A stretch of DNA of 12,415 nt from Anaerolineae bacterium (GTDB taxonomy: Bacteria > Chloroflexota > Anaerolineae > 4572-78 > J111), in NCBI GenBank assembly GCA_023151115.1, contig JAKLJP010000096.1, forward strand, positions 1 to 12,415, read 5' to 3'. Shown here piece after piece: positions 6,281-12,415 of this stretch; positions within the stretch are counted from its first letter, which is position 1, and each line of letters begins with the position of its first letter. Made by a program: the position numbers and the translations under genes. The notes under the pieces were generated by a model. The model did not search any database and was not told the DNA's origin. It saw nothing but the letters and a program-made list of their open reading frames with translations.

Positions 6281-6547
6281 ATGGATCAAATCCCATCTCA
6301 GGCCAACCATCAACCCACCACCCCCCTGAACACCCTAACCCCTGGCCAATCCGGCGTCATTGTTCGTGTTGGCGGACGGACGGCTGCACGCCGCCGCCTG
6401 TTGGAACTGGGGCTGGTGCGCGGAGAGACCATTATGGTTGAACGGGTCGCGCCGTTGGGCGACCCGGTGGAATTTACCATCAAAGGGTACCACCTCTCGC
6501 TGCGCCGGTGCGACGCCGCTAATATCGAGGTTCACCCCCACGCTTAA
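6281..6547 (+). CDS. feoA: FeoA-family ferrous iron transport protein
   Basis: An 88-aa cytoplasmic SH3-fold protein that partners FeoB in Fe(II) uptake. The FeoA core is clear: [58 protein letters not shown]. About 18 N-terminal residues are Pro/Thr/Gln-rich linker. The start at 6281 has GGAGA (6268-6272) at ideal spacing. An in-frame ATG at 6266 overlaps that site and lacks one of its own, so I rejected it. It lies 24 bp after the regulator and 17 bp before the FeoB G-protein gene. The FeoA-like domain of the regulator is a separate paralogous fold. Confidence 0.93.
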   Translation: MDQIPSQANHQPTTPLNTLTPGQSGVIVRVGGRTAARRRLLELGLVRGETIMVERVAPLGDPVEFTIKGYHLSLRRCDAANIEVHPHA

Positions 6548-6564
6548 CCGAAAGGCTTCAAACA

Positions 6565-7092
6565 ATGACCGACTTAACCATAGCTCTGGCCGGCAACCCC
6601 AACGCTGGCAAAACCAGCCTCTTCAACGCGCTGACCGGCGCTCGTCAACATGTCGGCAATTGGCCGGGCAAAACGGTGGAAAAAAAAGAGGGCGTCTTTC
6701 GCTACCAGGGGTTGACCTGTCACGTGGTTGACCTGCCCGGCACGTACAGCCTCAGCGCCTACTCGCCCGAAGAAGTCATTACCCGCGATTACATTGTATA
6801 CGAACGGCCCGACGTGGTCATCAACGTGGTTGACGCCAGCAACCTGGAACGCAACCTTTATCTGACCACGCAACTGTTGGAATTGGGTGCGCCGCTCATC
6901 ATTGCTCTGAACGTGGTAGATATTGCCCGCACTCGCGGCATTCGGATTGACCAGGAGCAGTTGTCGGCCTTACTGGGTCACATCCCGGTGGTGGAGACGG
7001 TGGGTAATAAGGGCCTGGGCATTGATAAGCTGTTGGAAACGATGGTTGGTCTGGCCAAGCCCCACCGGCCCAAACTAAAACTGGCCGCCTGA
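6565..7092 (+). CDS. feoB: FeoB G-protein domain as a separate gene (split FeoB)
   Basis: A 175-aa protein equal to the cytosolic GTPase domain of FeoB, without membrane part. GTPase motifs: G1 GNPNAGKT (10-17), switch [14 protein letters not shown] with Thr37, G3 DLPGT (56-60), G4 NVVD (116-119), and a G5-region VETVGNKG in place of the more usual SAxxG. It ends at a TGA soon after the G domain. The next gene starts 14 bp on in another frame with its own AGGAGA site, so the split looks genuine, not a frameshift error. Together the two pieces total 741 aa, a normal FeoB length. It presumably binds GTP and docks on the helical domain at the N-terminus of the permease gene, with FeoA as modulator. 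Confidence 0.93.
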   Translation: MTDLTIALAGNPNAGKTSLFNALTGARQHVGNWPGKTVEKKEGVFRYQGLTCHVVDLPGTYSLSAYSPEEVITRDYIVYERPDVVINVVDASNLERNLYLTTQLLELGAPLIIALNVVDIARTRGIRIDQEQLSALLGHIPVVETVGNKGLGIDKLLETMVGLAKPHRPKLKLAA

Positions 7093-7106
7093 ATAGGAGA
7101 GAAATC

Positions 7107-8807
7107 ATGTCCGTTAACCCTCTGGTCTTAAAGCCGGTTGATTTCAAAATCAACTATGGTAAAGAACTCGAAGCTGAAATTGAACATTTAACCCTGTTGG
7201 TCCAACAGCAGGCCAACCTGACCCGCACCTTCAATGCGCGCTGGCTGGCCTTGAAGCTGCTGGAAGGCGAGGCTGATTTAGTGACCCAGGTCGAGCGCAC
7301 GCCAGGCGGCGCGCAGCTTATCACCCAGGCCCGCCAGAGCAGCGCTCGTATCGAGAATATCTACGGCGACAGTGTGGATATTGCCCTGGCCGACGCTCGC
7401 TACGGTTTTATTCACGGGCTGACCCGCCAGGTGGTGGACAAATCACAGGCCAACCGCTACACTTTGACCGACCGGATTGACCGGGTTGTGACCAACCGGG
7501 TCCTGGGGCTGCCCCTGTTCCTGCTGGTCATGTATGTCATGTTCAAGCTGGTCGTGGATGTGTCGGCCCCTTACCTGGATTGGGTGGACGGGGTTATCGC
7601 CGGGCCGGTGAGCCGCTGGATTGAAGGAATTTTGACCCTGCTCCTGGCCCCGGACTGGCTGCAGTCATTGGTGCTGGATGGGGTGGTGGCCGGGGTGGGC
7701 GGGGTGCTGGTCTTTTTGCCCGGCCTGTTTGTGCTTTACTTCTTCCTGACCCTGCTCGAAGACTCCGGCTACCTGGCGCGGGTGGCCTTTGTGATGGACA
7801 AATTGATGAGCTTCACCGGGCTGCATGGTAAAAGCTTTATCCCCTTGATCTTGGGGTTTGGCTGCGCCGTGCCGGCCATCTATGCCACCCGTACCCTGGA
7901 AAACGAGCGTGATCGGATCGCCACCGGCCTGCTGGTGCCGCTGATGTCCTGTTCGGCCCGCCTGCCGGTGTACGTGGTCTTTGGCATGGCCTTCTTTCCG
8001 CAGCAGGGTGGTCTGCTGATTACCGGCCTTTATGTGGCCGGGATTGTGCTGGCGGCGGTTGTCGGTTGGGCCTTCAGCCGGACGATTCTCAAAAACAGCC
8101 CGGATAATATGTTTGCTCTTGAGCTGCCCCCCTACCGCATGCCTACCCTCAAAGGGTTGTTGATCCATACCTGGGAAAAGAGCAAAGAGTTCGTCACCAA
8201 GGCCGGCACGGTTATCCTGAGCGTGTCGGTGGTGCTCTGGTTTTTGATGAACCTGCCCTGGGGTGTTGACAACCCCCGCGACAGCCTGTTTGGGCATGTC
8301 AGCGCCGCCGCCGCGCCCATTTTTGCCCCGGCCGGCTTTGATAAATGGGAAGCGGCCGGGGCGTTGATGAGCGGCTTCATTGCCAAAGAAGTGGTAGTGA
8401 GCACGATGGCCCAGATTTATGTAGGCGAGGCAGAAGCCGAAGAAGAAGCACTGCCGACTACTTTTGGCGAAAATATTGGCGACATTATCGTTGGTTTTGG
8501 CTCGGCTACCGTTAACGCCGGCAAAACCTTGCTCAGCCTCATTCCTGGCGTCAACTTGGTCGAAGCCGAGCCGGAAGAAGCTGATACAGCCCTGGGGGCG
8601 GCGCTGACAACCAGTTTTAGCCCCCTGGCGGCCCTAGCCTTCCTGGTCTTTGTGCTGGTCTATACCCCGTGCGTGGCTACCTTGGGGGCTATCAAGGCTG
8701 AATTTGGCTGGAAATGGATGTGGGTCTCCGGTTTGTACCAGTTTGGCCTGGCCTGGCTGCTGGCGGTGCTGCTTTATCAGGGCGGCCGCTTTCTGGGGTG
8801 GGGCTGA
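7107..8807 (+). CDS. feoB: FeoB membrane permease with GDI-like domain (split FeoB)
   Basis: A 566-aa inner-membrane part of the Fe(II) transporter. Residues 1-110 are the soluble helical (GDI) region that normally follows the G domain (NARWLALKLLEG, 43-54). From about 131 there are eight likely membrane segments with both Gate motifs: GFGCAVPAIYATR (250-262, Cys253), MSCSARLPVY (280-289, Cys282), GALMSGFIAKEVVVSTMAQIY (418-438), and YTPCVATLGAIKAEFGWKW (519-537, Cys522). Between the second Gate helix and the last two segments lies an acidic insert (439-504) containing EAEAEEE and EAEPEEAD, longer than in the best-known FeoB proteins. The Shine-Dalgarno AGGAGA precedes ATG 7107, and the stop TGA overlaps the ATG of the next gene. 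Function is confident; the split arrangement is the unusual point. Confidence 0.95.
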   Translation: MSVNPLVLKPVDFKINYGKELEAEIEHLTLLVQQQANLTRTFNARWLALKLLEGEADLVTQVERTPGGAQLITQARQSSARIENIYGDSVDIALADARYGFIHGLTRQVVDKSQANRYTLTDRIDRVVTNRVLGLPLFLLVMYVMFKLVVDVSAPYLDWVDGVIAGPVSRWIEGILTLLLAPDWLQSLVLDGVVAGVGGVLVFLPGLFVLYFFLTLLEDSGYLARVAFVMDKLMSFTGLHGKSFIPLILGFGCAVPAIYATRTLENERDRIATGLLVPLMSCSARLPVYVVFGMAFFPQQGGLLITGLYVAGIVLAAVVGWAFSRTILKNSPDNMFALELPPYRMPTLKGLLIHTWEKSKEFVTKAGTVILSVSVVLWFLMNLPWGVDNPRDSLFGHVSAAAAPIFAPAGFDKWEAAGALMSGFIAKEVVVSTMAQIYVGEAEAEEEALPTTFGENIGDIIVGFGSATVNAGKTLLSLIPGVNLVEAEPEEADTALGAALTTSFSPLAALAFLVFVLVYTPCVATLGAIKAEFGWKWMWVSGLYQFGLAWLLAVLLYQGGRFLGWG

Positions 8808-9055
8808 TGCTGCGGCAAATCCTGGCCGAGTTCCAACAGGCGGCCGGTCCTCTCTGTGTAGACGAGTTGAGCCGCAAGCTGGAAGTTGAAGCCAGCGCCC
8901 TGGACGGCATGCTGCAAACCCTGGTGCGAAGCCAGCGCCTTTTAGAAATTAACCCGACCGCCTCTGGTTGCGTCGCTTGCCCGGCCAGGGGTGGTTGTAT
9001 TATCATGACCAACGGCGTGCAGAAGAGTTATTTTCTGCCGCCCAAAAACAGTTAA
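8807..9055 (+). CDS. feoC: FeoC-like winged-helix protein with Cys cluster
   Basis: An 82-aa protein whose start overlaps the permease stop by one base (TGATG), implying translational coupling. Residues 1-50 form a small winged helix (ILAEF, CVDELSRKLEVEASALDGMLQTLVRSQRLLEI), followed by CVACPARGGC (Cys55, Cys58, Cys64) and a short tail. FeoC proteins are small winged-helix partners of FeoB that carry a Cys-rich wing binding an oxygen-sensitive Fe-S cluster, and in enterobacteria protect or regulate FeoB. Here only three clustered Cys are present instead of the enterobacterial four; Cys17 is distant but could contribute. A longer open frame begins at 8714 inside the permease gene and is not the real start. 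Family assignment rests on size, fold pattern, Cys motif and position. Confidence 0.8.
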   Translation: MLRQILAEFQQAAGPLCVDELSRKLEVEASALDGMLQTLVRSQRLLEINPTASGCVACPARGGCIIMTNGVQKSYFLPPKNS

Positions 9056-9070
9056 ATATCGAGGAACGTT

Positions 9071-10015
9071 ATGCATATTCACACCCTTCACCAGTGGCAG
9101 CACTCCCACCATTTTAGCGTTGACCAGGGGCACGGCGAAAAGAATACCCGTCTGGTTGTTATGTTGACGGCGCTGATGATGGGGGTCGAAATAGCGGCAG
9201 GGCTAAGCTTTGGCTCCATGGCCCTCCTGGCCGATGGTTGGCACATGGGCACGCACGTGGCTGCGCTGGGCATTACCCTGCTGGCTTACCGTTACGCCCG
9301 CCGCCACGCCGATAATCCTCGCTACAGCTTTGGCACCGGCAAAGTAGGCGCGCTGGGCGGTTTTGCCAGCGCCGTAGCCCTGGCAGTGGTCGCTGTTTTG
9401 ATGGGGATGGAATCGATTCAAAGTGTGTTTATTCCGCGCACCATCCAATTCACCGAGGCGATGGGCGTGGCTGTGGTCGGTTTGCTGGTCAACCTGGGCA
9501 GCGCCTATCTTTTGCGCGACCACAACCATCATCATCACGACCATCATTCGGCAGACCATCATCACGACCACAATTTGCGGGCGGCCTATTTGCACGTGCT
9601 GGCCGATGCCATGACTTCGCTCCTGGCTATCTTTGCCCTGCTGGTCGGTCAGTCGTTGGGTTGGGTCTGGCTGGACTCGGTGATGGGCATTGTGGGGGCG
9701 GTTGTGATTAGCCGCTGGTCTTATGACCTGCTGCGCGATACCGGCAAAATTCTACTCGACAGCGATATCAGCGAGGAAACTATCGCGGCCATCCGCGCCT
9801 CCATCGAGGCGGATGCCGATAACCGGGTAGCCGATTTGCACGTCTGGCAGCTTGCGCCCGACCATATCGCCGCCATCATTTCAATCGTCACCCACTACCC
9901 CCGGCCCACCGAACATTACAAAAAGCTGCTGCAAGGGTTTGAAGACCTCACCCATCTGACCATCGAGATCAATCATTGCTCCAGCGAGCCTTGTCTGCCG
10001 TTTAAAGCGGGATGA
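9071..10015 (+). CDS. dmeF: DmeF-type cation diffusion facilitator (divalent metal efflux)
   Basis: A 314-aa inner-membrane metal/proton antiporter of the CDF family. Six membrane segments are visible. TM2 carries LADGWHMGTH (Asp55, His58, His62), TM5 carries HVLAD (His175, Asp179), and FGTGKVGALGGF lies between TM2 and TM3. These patterns match the Co/Ni-exporting DmeF subgroup rather than the zinc YiiP/ZitB type. The N-terminus is His-rich (His2, 4, 7, 11, 13, 14) and the TM4-TM5 loop has a His/Asp cluster (151-167), both likely metal-collecting. A cytoplasmic C-terminal domain (about 220-305) includes DLHVWQL. GAGGAA precedes the ATG. It is 15 bp after the feoC-like gene, so an exporter is cotranscribed with an importer. 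The metal is not determinable here; Co, Ni or Fe(II) fit the family and context. Confidence 0.88.
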   Translation: MHIHTLHQWQHSHHFSVDQGHGEKNTRLVVMLTALMMGVEIAAGLSFGSMALLADGWHMGTHVAALGITLLAYRYARRHADNPRYSFGTGKVGALGGFASAVALAVVAVLMGMESIQSVFIPRTIQFTEAMGVAVVGLLVNLGSAYLLRDHNHHHHDHHSADHHHDHNLRAAYLHVLADAMTSLLAIFALLVGQSLGWVWLDSVMGIVGAVVISRWSYDLLRDTGKILLDSDISEETIAAIRASIEADADNRVADLHVWQLAPDHIAAIISIVTHYPRPTEHYKKLLQGFEDLTHLTIEINHCSSEPCLPFKAG

Positions 10016-10049
10016 AGGGGTGAAGATTATTTATGGAGGAAAAAACCGT

Positions 10050-10271
10050 ATGCGAACTGTAAACTGGGTCGTGCCCGACTATCACTGCCACCACTGCCTG
10101 AGCCGCATCACCGACGCCCTGCGAGACATTAAAGGCGTGCGCCTGTTGCGCAGCGACCCCACGACTCACACGTTGACGATTGAGGGCAGCGGTCCTGAAG
10201 TGCTGGCTTTTGCCAAACGCCACCTGGCGCAAGCCGGTTATCCCGTCCAGTCTAACCACAATTTTGAGTAA
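10050..10271 (+). CDS. Small HMA-type metal-binding protein
   Basis: A 73-aa protein with the length and pattern of a CopZ-like heavy-metal-associated domain. A first strand (VNWVVPD) leads to the metal loop DYHCHHCLSRI with Cys13 and Cys16 (CxxC, three flanking His/Tyr residues), then helix, GVRLLRSDPTTHTLTIEG strands, and a second helix ending AGYPV. ATG 10050 follows GGAGGA at good spacing; a GTG at 10020 in the same frame has none. It is the last gene of the feo/efflux operon, 34 bp after the exporter, so it probably delivers or buffers a metal in the cytoplasm. Most HMA chaperones read GMxCxxC and bind Cu(I); the HCHHC loop here is unlike that, so the metal is open. Confidence 0.78.
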   Translation: MRTVNWVVPDYHCHHCLSRITDALRDIKGVRLLRSDPTTHTLTIEGSGPEVLAFAKRHLAQAGYPVQSNHNFE

Positions 10272-10289
10272 AATTCAATTATCAGGCAG

Positions 10290-10328
10290 AAACCGATCCC
10301 ACCTCGAGGGAGTATGAGGGGTTGGTTT
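10290..10328 (+). terminator. Strong hairpin after the metal operon, possible terminator
   Basis: AAACCGATCCC (10290-10300) pairs over 11 bp with GGGGTTGGTTT (10318-10328), including two G-U pairs, with a CCTCGAGG palindrome in the loop. It lies 18 bp after the last gene of the operon. No U-run follows, so intrinsic termination is uncertain; it may be only a 3'-end stabiliser. Confidence 0.4.
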
Positions 10329-10406
10329 ATCTAGGAATTAGTGTAAAATTTCTCAATCTGTACGAGTTTTGTATGGCTTTTGTATCTGCTGAAAAGGAGT
10401 TTTGTT

Positions 10407-10415
10407 TGATATACT
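10407..10415 (+). promoter_or_regulatory. Extended -10 promoter for the STAS gene
   Basis: TGATATACT is an extended -10 (TG-N-TATACT) about 48 bp before the STAS-domain start. No clear -35 is present, which extended -10 promoters tolerate. It supports separate transcription from the metal operon. The stretch just upstream repeats TTTTGTAT twice. Confidence 0.45.
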
Positions 10416-10462
10416 GTAAGGGCACTAAAGTACCTTAGCACCCCACACAGGCTAAAATAGAA

Positions 10463-10819
10463 ATGAGTCTCGCCTCTACAAATCGGTTAATGACCCGGCT
10501 GACACGAGAACTTGACAGTGTTTGGTTATTAGAGTTGGCTAACCCGGCGCTAAAAGATGTCAGCTATGTAGAGGGAGACGAACATCCCCTGATTCTACAA
10601 ATATTGACCAAAATTGATGGTCACAAGTTGATTATTGACTTAACCTCCATTCAAGACCTCGACTTGTATGGAATAGATTTTCTTTGCCTGATCTATAAAA
10701 ATTTCATCGGGCGAGATATCGAAATCAAGTTGCGTAACCCCGATTCTCATTTGCGAGAGATGCTACATAGAACTCAGCTAGATCGAGTCTTTGAGGTTGA
10801 ATACACTTCAGACCATTAA
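10463..10819 (+). CDS. STAS-domain protein lacking the phosphorylatable serine
   Basis: A 118-aa single-domain protein. From about residue 40 it follows the STAS (anti-anti-sigma, SpoIIAA-like) pattern: HKLIIDLTSIQDLDLYGIDFL (54-74), then RDIEIKLRNPDSHLREML and LDRVFEV. The loop that holds the regulatory Ser in SpoIIAA (DSSG) reads DLYG here (67-70), so classical kinase switching is not possible. No anti-sigma kinase or sigma factor is adjacent. The gene looks more AT-rich than its neighbours, and its Shine-Dalgarno is weak (AGG, 12 bp before ATG). The first 40 residues are not recognised. Its stop overlaps the convergent gene by four bases. It could be a scaffold or a signalling relic in a partner-switching network located elsewhere. 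Confidence 0.68.
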   Translation: MSLASTNRLMTRLTRELDSVWLLELANPALKDVSYVEGDEHPLILQILTKIDGHKLIIDLTSIQDLDLYGIDFLCLIYKNFIGRDIEIKLRNPDSHLREMLHRTQLDRVFEVEYTSDH

Positions 10820-11256
10820 TCATCCCGCTGCCAGTGTTGGCGGATGATACGGTCGCCCTCATATACTGTCGAGGCGGCGCTCTCAAGGCTGAACTCGAAC
10901 AAAATATAGCGCTCAGCCGGCGAGTAGGGCGCCAATTGCACGGCCAGAGCGCGTACTTCGGGGTTGTCAATCAATTGAGCCTGCCCACTGATGCTAAACT
11001 CACCGCTGGCCCCGCTGGTGTCACTCACAGCACAGTGCAAGGCGTAGCGTCCATCTCGACGCAGGTCATGGCCTTTGGGCGAAGTTGGCTCCATAAACAC
11101 AAATAGATGACCTTGCCCAATAATCGGGGTCAGGGGATGGACCCGGGGTGAGCCATCCTTACGTACGGTAGCCAGATAGGCCACTTGACCATGCAGCCGT
11201 GCGGCCCCAAAGGCTGCGAGTTTAGGGTTTTTCTCTTCAAGCGTACTCCAATTCAT
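10816..11256 (-). CDS. Pyridoxamine 5'-phosphate oxidase-like split-barrel protein
   Basis: A 146-aa protein of the FMN-binding split-barrel (PNPOx-like) superfamily. Signature stretches are VAYLATVRKDGSPRVHPLTP (25-44), LFVFMEPTSPKGHDLRRDGRYALHC (51-75), and a barrel strand GEFSISGQAQLI. The substrate cannot be assigned: such proteins use FMN, F420, heme or none, and this one is shorter than true PdxH. ATG 11256 has AAGGGGAG upstream; the in-frame upstream ATG at 11295 lacks a site. It is last in the minus-strand cluster, 111 bp after the DUF1801 gene, and converges on the STAS gene with stop codons overlapping. Confidence 0.82.
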   Translation of the reverse strand: MNWSTLEEKNPKLAAFGAARLHGQVAYLATVRKDGSPRVHPLTPIIGQGHLFVFMEPTSPKGHDLRRDGRYALHCAVSDTSGASGEFSISGQAQLIDNPEVRALAVQLAPYSPAERYILFEFSLESAASTVYEGDRIIRQHWQRDD

Positions 11257-11330
11257 TTGTACTCCCCTTGGAAAAATAGCCGCGCAGCATCCCACCCCGG
11301 AGACTGGAACGACTCATCCCAACCAACGAT

Positions 11331-11359
11331 CTTGCCCTACAGCGGGCCGTAGCGGCAAG
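11331..11359 (-). terminator. Hairpin after the DUF1801 gene
   Basis: CTTGCCCTAC (11331-11340) pairs with GTAG-C-GGCAAG (11349-11359), a 10-bp stem with one bulged base, 8 bp past the DUF1801 stop. No U-run follows on the minus strand, so it may attenuate or stabilise the mRNA rather than terminate it. Confidence 0.35.
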
Positions 11360-11367
11360 CTCAGTCC

Positions 11368-11838
11368 TCAGCTCACCGCTTTCTTCACAAGCGCGGCAAT
11401 CCTTGCCTCTTCGACGGCGGTCAACTCCTTCAGCGCGAAGGCGGTCGGCCACATGGCGCCTTCGTCGAGGTTTGCCTCGTCGCTGAAGCCGAGCGTCGCG
11501 TATCTCGTGTTGAACTTCTGCGCGCTTTGGAAGAAGCAGACAACCTTGCCGTCCTTGGCATACGCAGGCATCCCGTACCAGGTTTTCGGCGAGAGGGCTG
11601 GCGCGCTGTCTTTGATGATCTCATGGAGCCGCTGGGCCATGATGCGCTCCGGTTCTGGCATCTCGGCGATCTTCGCCAGCACGGCGCTTTCCCCGGCTGC
11701 CCTGTCCTTATTCGCGCGCGCTTCTGCCCTCATCTCTTGGGCGCGCTCCTTCATGGCAGCTCGTTCCTCGTCCGTGAATCCCTTAACCCTCTTGCCGCTC
11801 GCGGTGGTGCTCTGTGCAACTTTTTTTACTTTTTCCAT
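11368..11838 (-). CDS. DUF1801-family protein
   Basis: A 156-aa soluble protein of unknown function. Residues 1-50 are a highly charged Lys/Glu/Arg/Ala-rich helix ([20 protein letters not shown]). Residues 55-156 form a DUF1801 (YdhG-like) domain with [20 protein letters not shown] (81-100), [18 protein letters not shown], and [13 protein letters not shown] relative (Bacillus Fra/YdhG) was proposed as a frataxin-like iron chaperone, but nothing here shows iron binding. ATG 11838 follows GAGGGAGA; the in-frame ATG at 11868 would overlap the upstream gene and is less likely. It lies 23 bp after the YCII-type gene and is presumably cotranscribed. Its G+C looks higher than its flanks, so recent acquisition is possible. 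Confidence 0.8.
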   Translation of the reverse strand: MEKVKKVAQSTTASGKRVKGFTDEERAAMKERAQEMRAEARANKDRAAGESAVLAKIAEMPEPERIMAQRLHEIIKDSAPALSPKTWYGMPAYAKDGKVVCFFQSAQKFNTRYATLGFSDEANLDEGAMWPTAFALKELTAVEEARIAALVKKAVS

Positions 11839-11861
11839 ATTATTTTCTCCCTCTGTTCTCC

Positions 11862-12206
11862 TTACCAAACGCTGATCTCTCTAACTTCCACGCTTCCACC
11901 CACGGTTAGTATCGGACAACCTATCGCCAACTCGGCTGCCTCTTCAATGGTCTCTGCCTTAATCGTGCAATAGCTGATGAGCGTTTCTTTGATTTCGGTG
12001 TACGGCCCGTCGGTGATAACCCGGTTTGTCCTCACAACTTTACCACCAGGGCTTAATCGTTGCCCGGTAGCCACCCATCTGTTTTGCGCGGCGATGCCCC
12101 CAATCCAGTCCTGCCATTTTTTCGCGGCGGCCTGCCATTCTTCTAGATTATCTCTCTGGGGCATCGCCTCGTAATCGCTTCTGAAAAGTAATAAGAATTC
12201 TTTCAT
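11862..12206 (-). CDS. YCII/DGPF-family protein
   Basis: A 114-aa small alpha/beta protein of the YciI-like (YCII, DGPF) family. It starts [11 protein letters not shown], has a helix rich in Trp and Ala ([13 protein letters not shown]), then [25 protein letters not shown] (50-74), the DGPF-type signature reading DGPY here, and the ending [16 protein letters not shown] with [10 protein letters not shown]. Such proteins are often encoded beside ECF sigma factors in actinobacteria and Chloroflexota, but no sigma factor is seen here. ATG 12206 has GAAGGAGA at ideal spacing. It is the first gene of the minus-strand cluster. Biochemical function is unknown. Confidence 0.82.
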   Translation of the reverse strand: MKEFLLLFRSDYEAMPQRDNLEEWQAAAKKWQDWIGGIAAQNRWVATGQRLSPGGKVVRTNRVITDGPYTEIKETLISYCTIKAETIEEAAELAIGCPILTVGGSVEVREISVW

Positions 12207-12338
12207 TTTGGTCTCCTTCGTTCGAAGTGTTATTGAATAGTTGACTTACACTAATATAACAAATGAGCCAGCAAAAATTGGACACGTTCAGAAAAGTTTA
12301 CGCTTTATCTCGCTGTTGCCGTCCACGGGAAAAAGTAG

Positions 12339-12415
12339 ACCCAACGCATTTCAAAATTTCCGTAGCTGACGCATCCCCATACGTCAGCGGACGGCATAGG
12401 GATACCGTCCTACAG
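12339..12415. repeat. Dispersed hairpin repeat, copy 3 (inverted, cut by window end)
   Basis: This is the reverse complement of 2687-2763 with a handful of substitutions. It has ACCCAACGCATTTC, the AAAATTTCCGTAG boundary (12353-12365), hairpin GCTGACG/CGTCAGC (12365-12388) and hairpin GGACGGCAT/ATACCGTCC (12389-12410, one G-U pair). The far boundary would lie just beyond base 12415. It sits upstream of the YCII-type gene. The rest of the gap (12207-12338) shows only AT-rich sequence, with a possible TATATT on the minus strand at 12258-12253. Confidence 0.75.

Noticed and set aside
7085..7110. Frameshift error as the cause of the split feoB
   Set aside because: A stop codon, then AGGAGA at correct spacing and an ATG, looks like a designed gene start. 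The cut also falls at a domain border. It is not fully excluded without reads.
7665..8297. 210-codon minus-strand open frame inside the FeoB permease
   Set aside because: It is a Gln/His/Gly-rich translation typical of the antisense of G+C-rich membrane genes, and it lies under strongly conserved FeoB motifs.

Overview
The window looks like a chromosomal stretch from a free-living bacterium, most plausibly a Chloroflexota member (Anaerolineae-like). This rests on moderately high G+C, Shine-Dalgarno-led tight operons, a long membrane-anchored Thr/Pro-repeat protein, and a feo operon with split FeoB plus a FeoC-like gene. The taxonomic call is an inference from gene style, not from a marker gene. 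No rRNA, tRNA, CRISPR array or transposase gene was seen.

Left part (minus strand, about 82-5375). A methylthioribose-salvage operon reads leftward: mtnA (2845-3963), a canonical mtnK (1384-2646) and a second, more diverged mtnK paralogue (149-1366), ending at a bidirectional-looking intrinsic terminator (82-122). A strong sigma70-type promoter (4150-4178) drives it through a roughly 180-nt leader rich in hairpins. Upstream, also on the minus strand, is a single-pass membrane protein with a long Thr/Pro repeat tail (4214-5245). A palindromic element flanked by 11-bp direct repeats sits right at its start.

Centre (plus strand, 5430-10271). A seven-gene metal operon has gaps of 34 bp or less: a DtxR-family regulator, feoA, feoB split into a free G-protein gene and a membrane-permease gene, a FeoC-like winged-helix protein with a three-Cys cluster, a DmeF-type cation exporter and a small HMA-type CxxC metallochaperone. 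The region upstream of the regulator holds an 18-bp palindrome over the likely -10 and three TTAACCT half-sites. This suggests autoregulation of a unit that joins ferrous-iron uptake with divalent-metal efflux.

Right part (10272-12415). A small STAS-domain protein (plus strand) has its own extended -10 promoter and converges, with a 4-bp stop overlap, on a minus-strand cluster. That cluster holds a YCII/DGPF-type protein, a DUF1801 protein and a pyridoxamine-phosphate-oxidase-like split-barrel protein. These are generic accessory genes with no clear joint pathway.

A dispersed hairpin repeat of about 77 bp occurs twice (2687-2763 and, inverted, 12339-12415, the latter cut by the window end), with a degenerate third copy in the mtnA leader (4082-4103). 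These repeats, the split feoB/efflux operon and the tandem mtnK pair are the most distinctive things here. I did not find a clearly new enzymatic or defence system.
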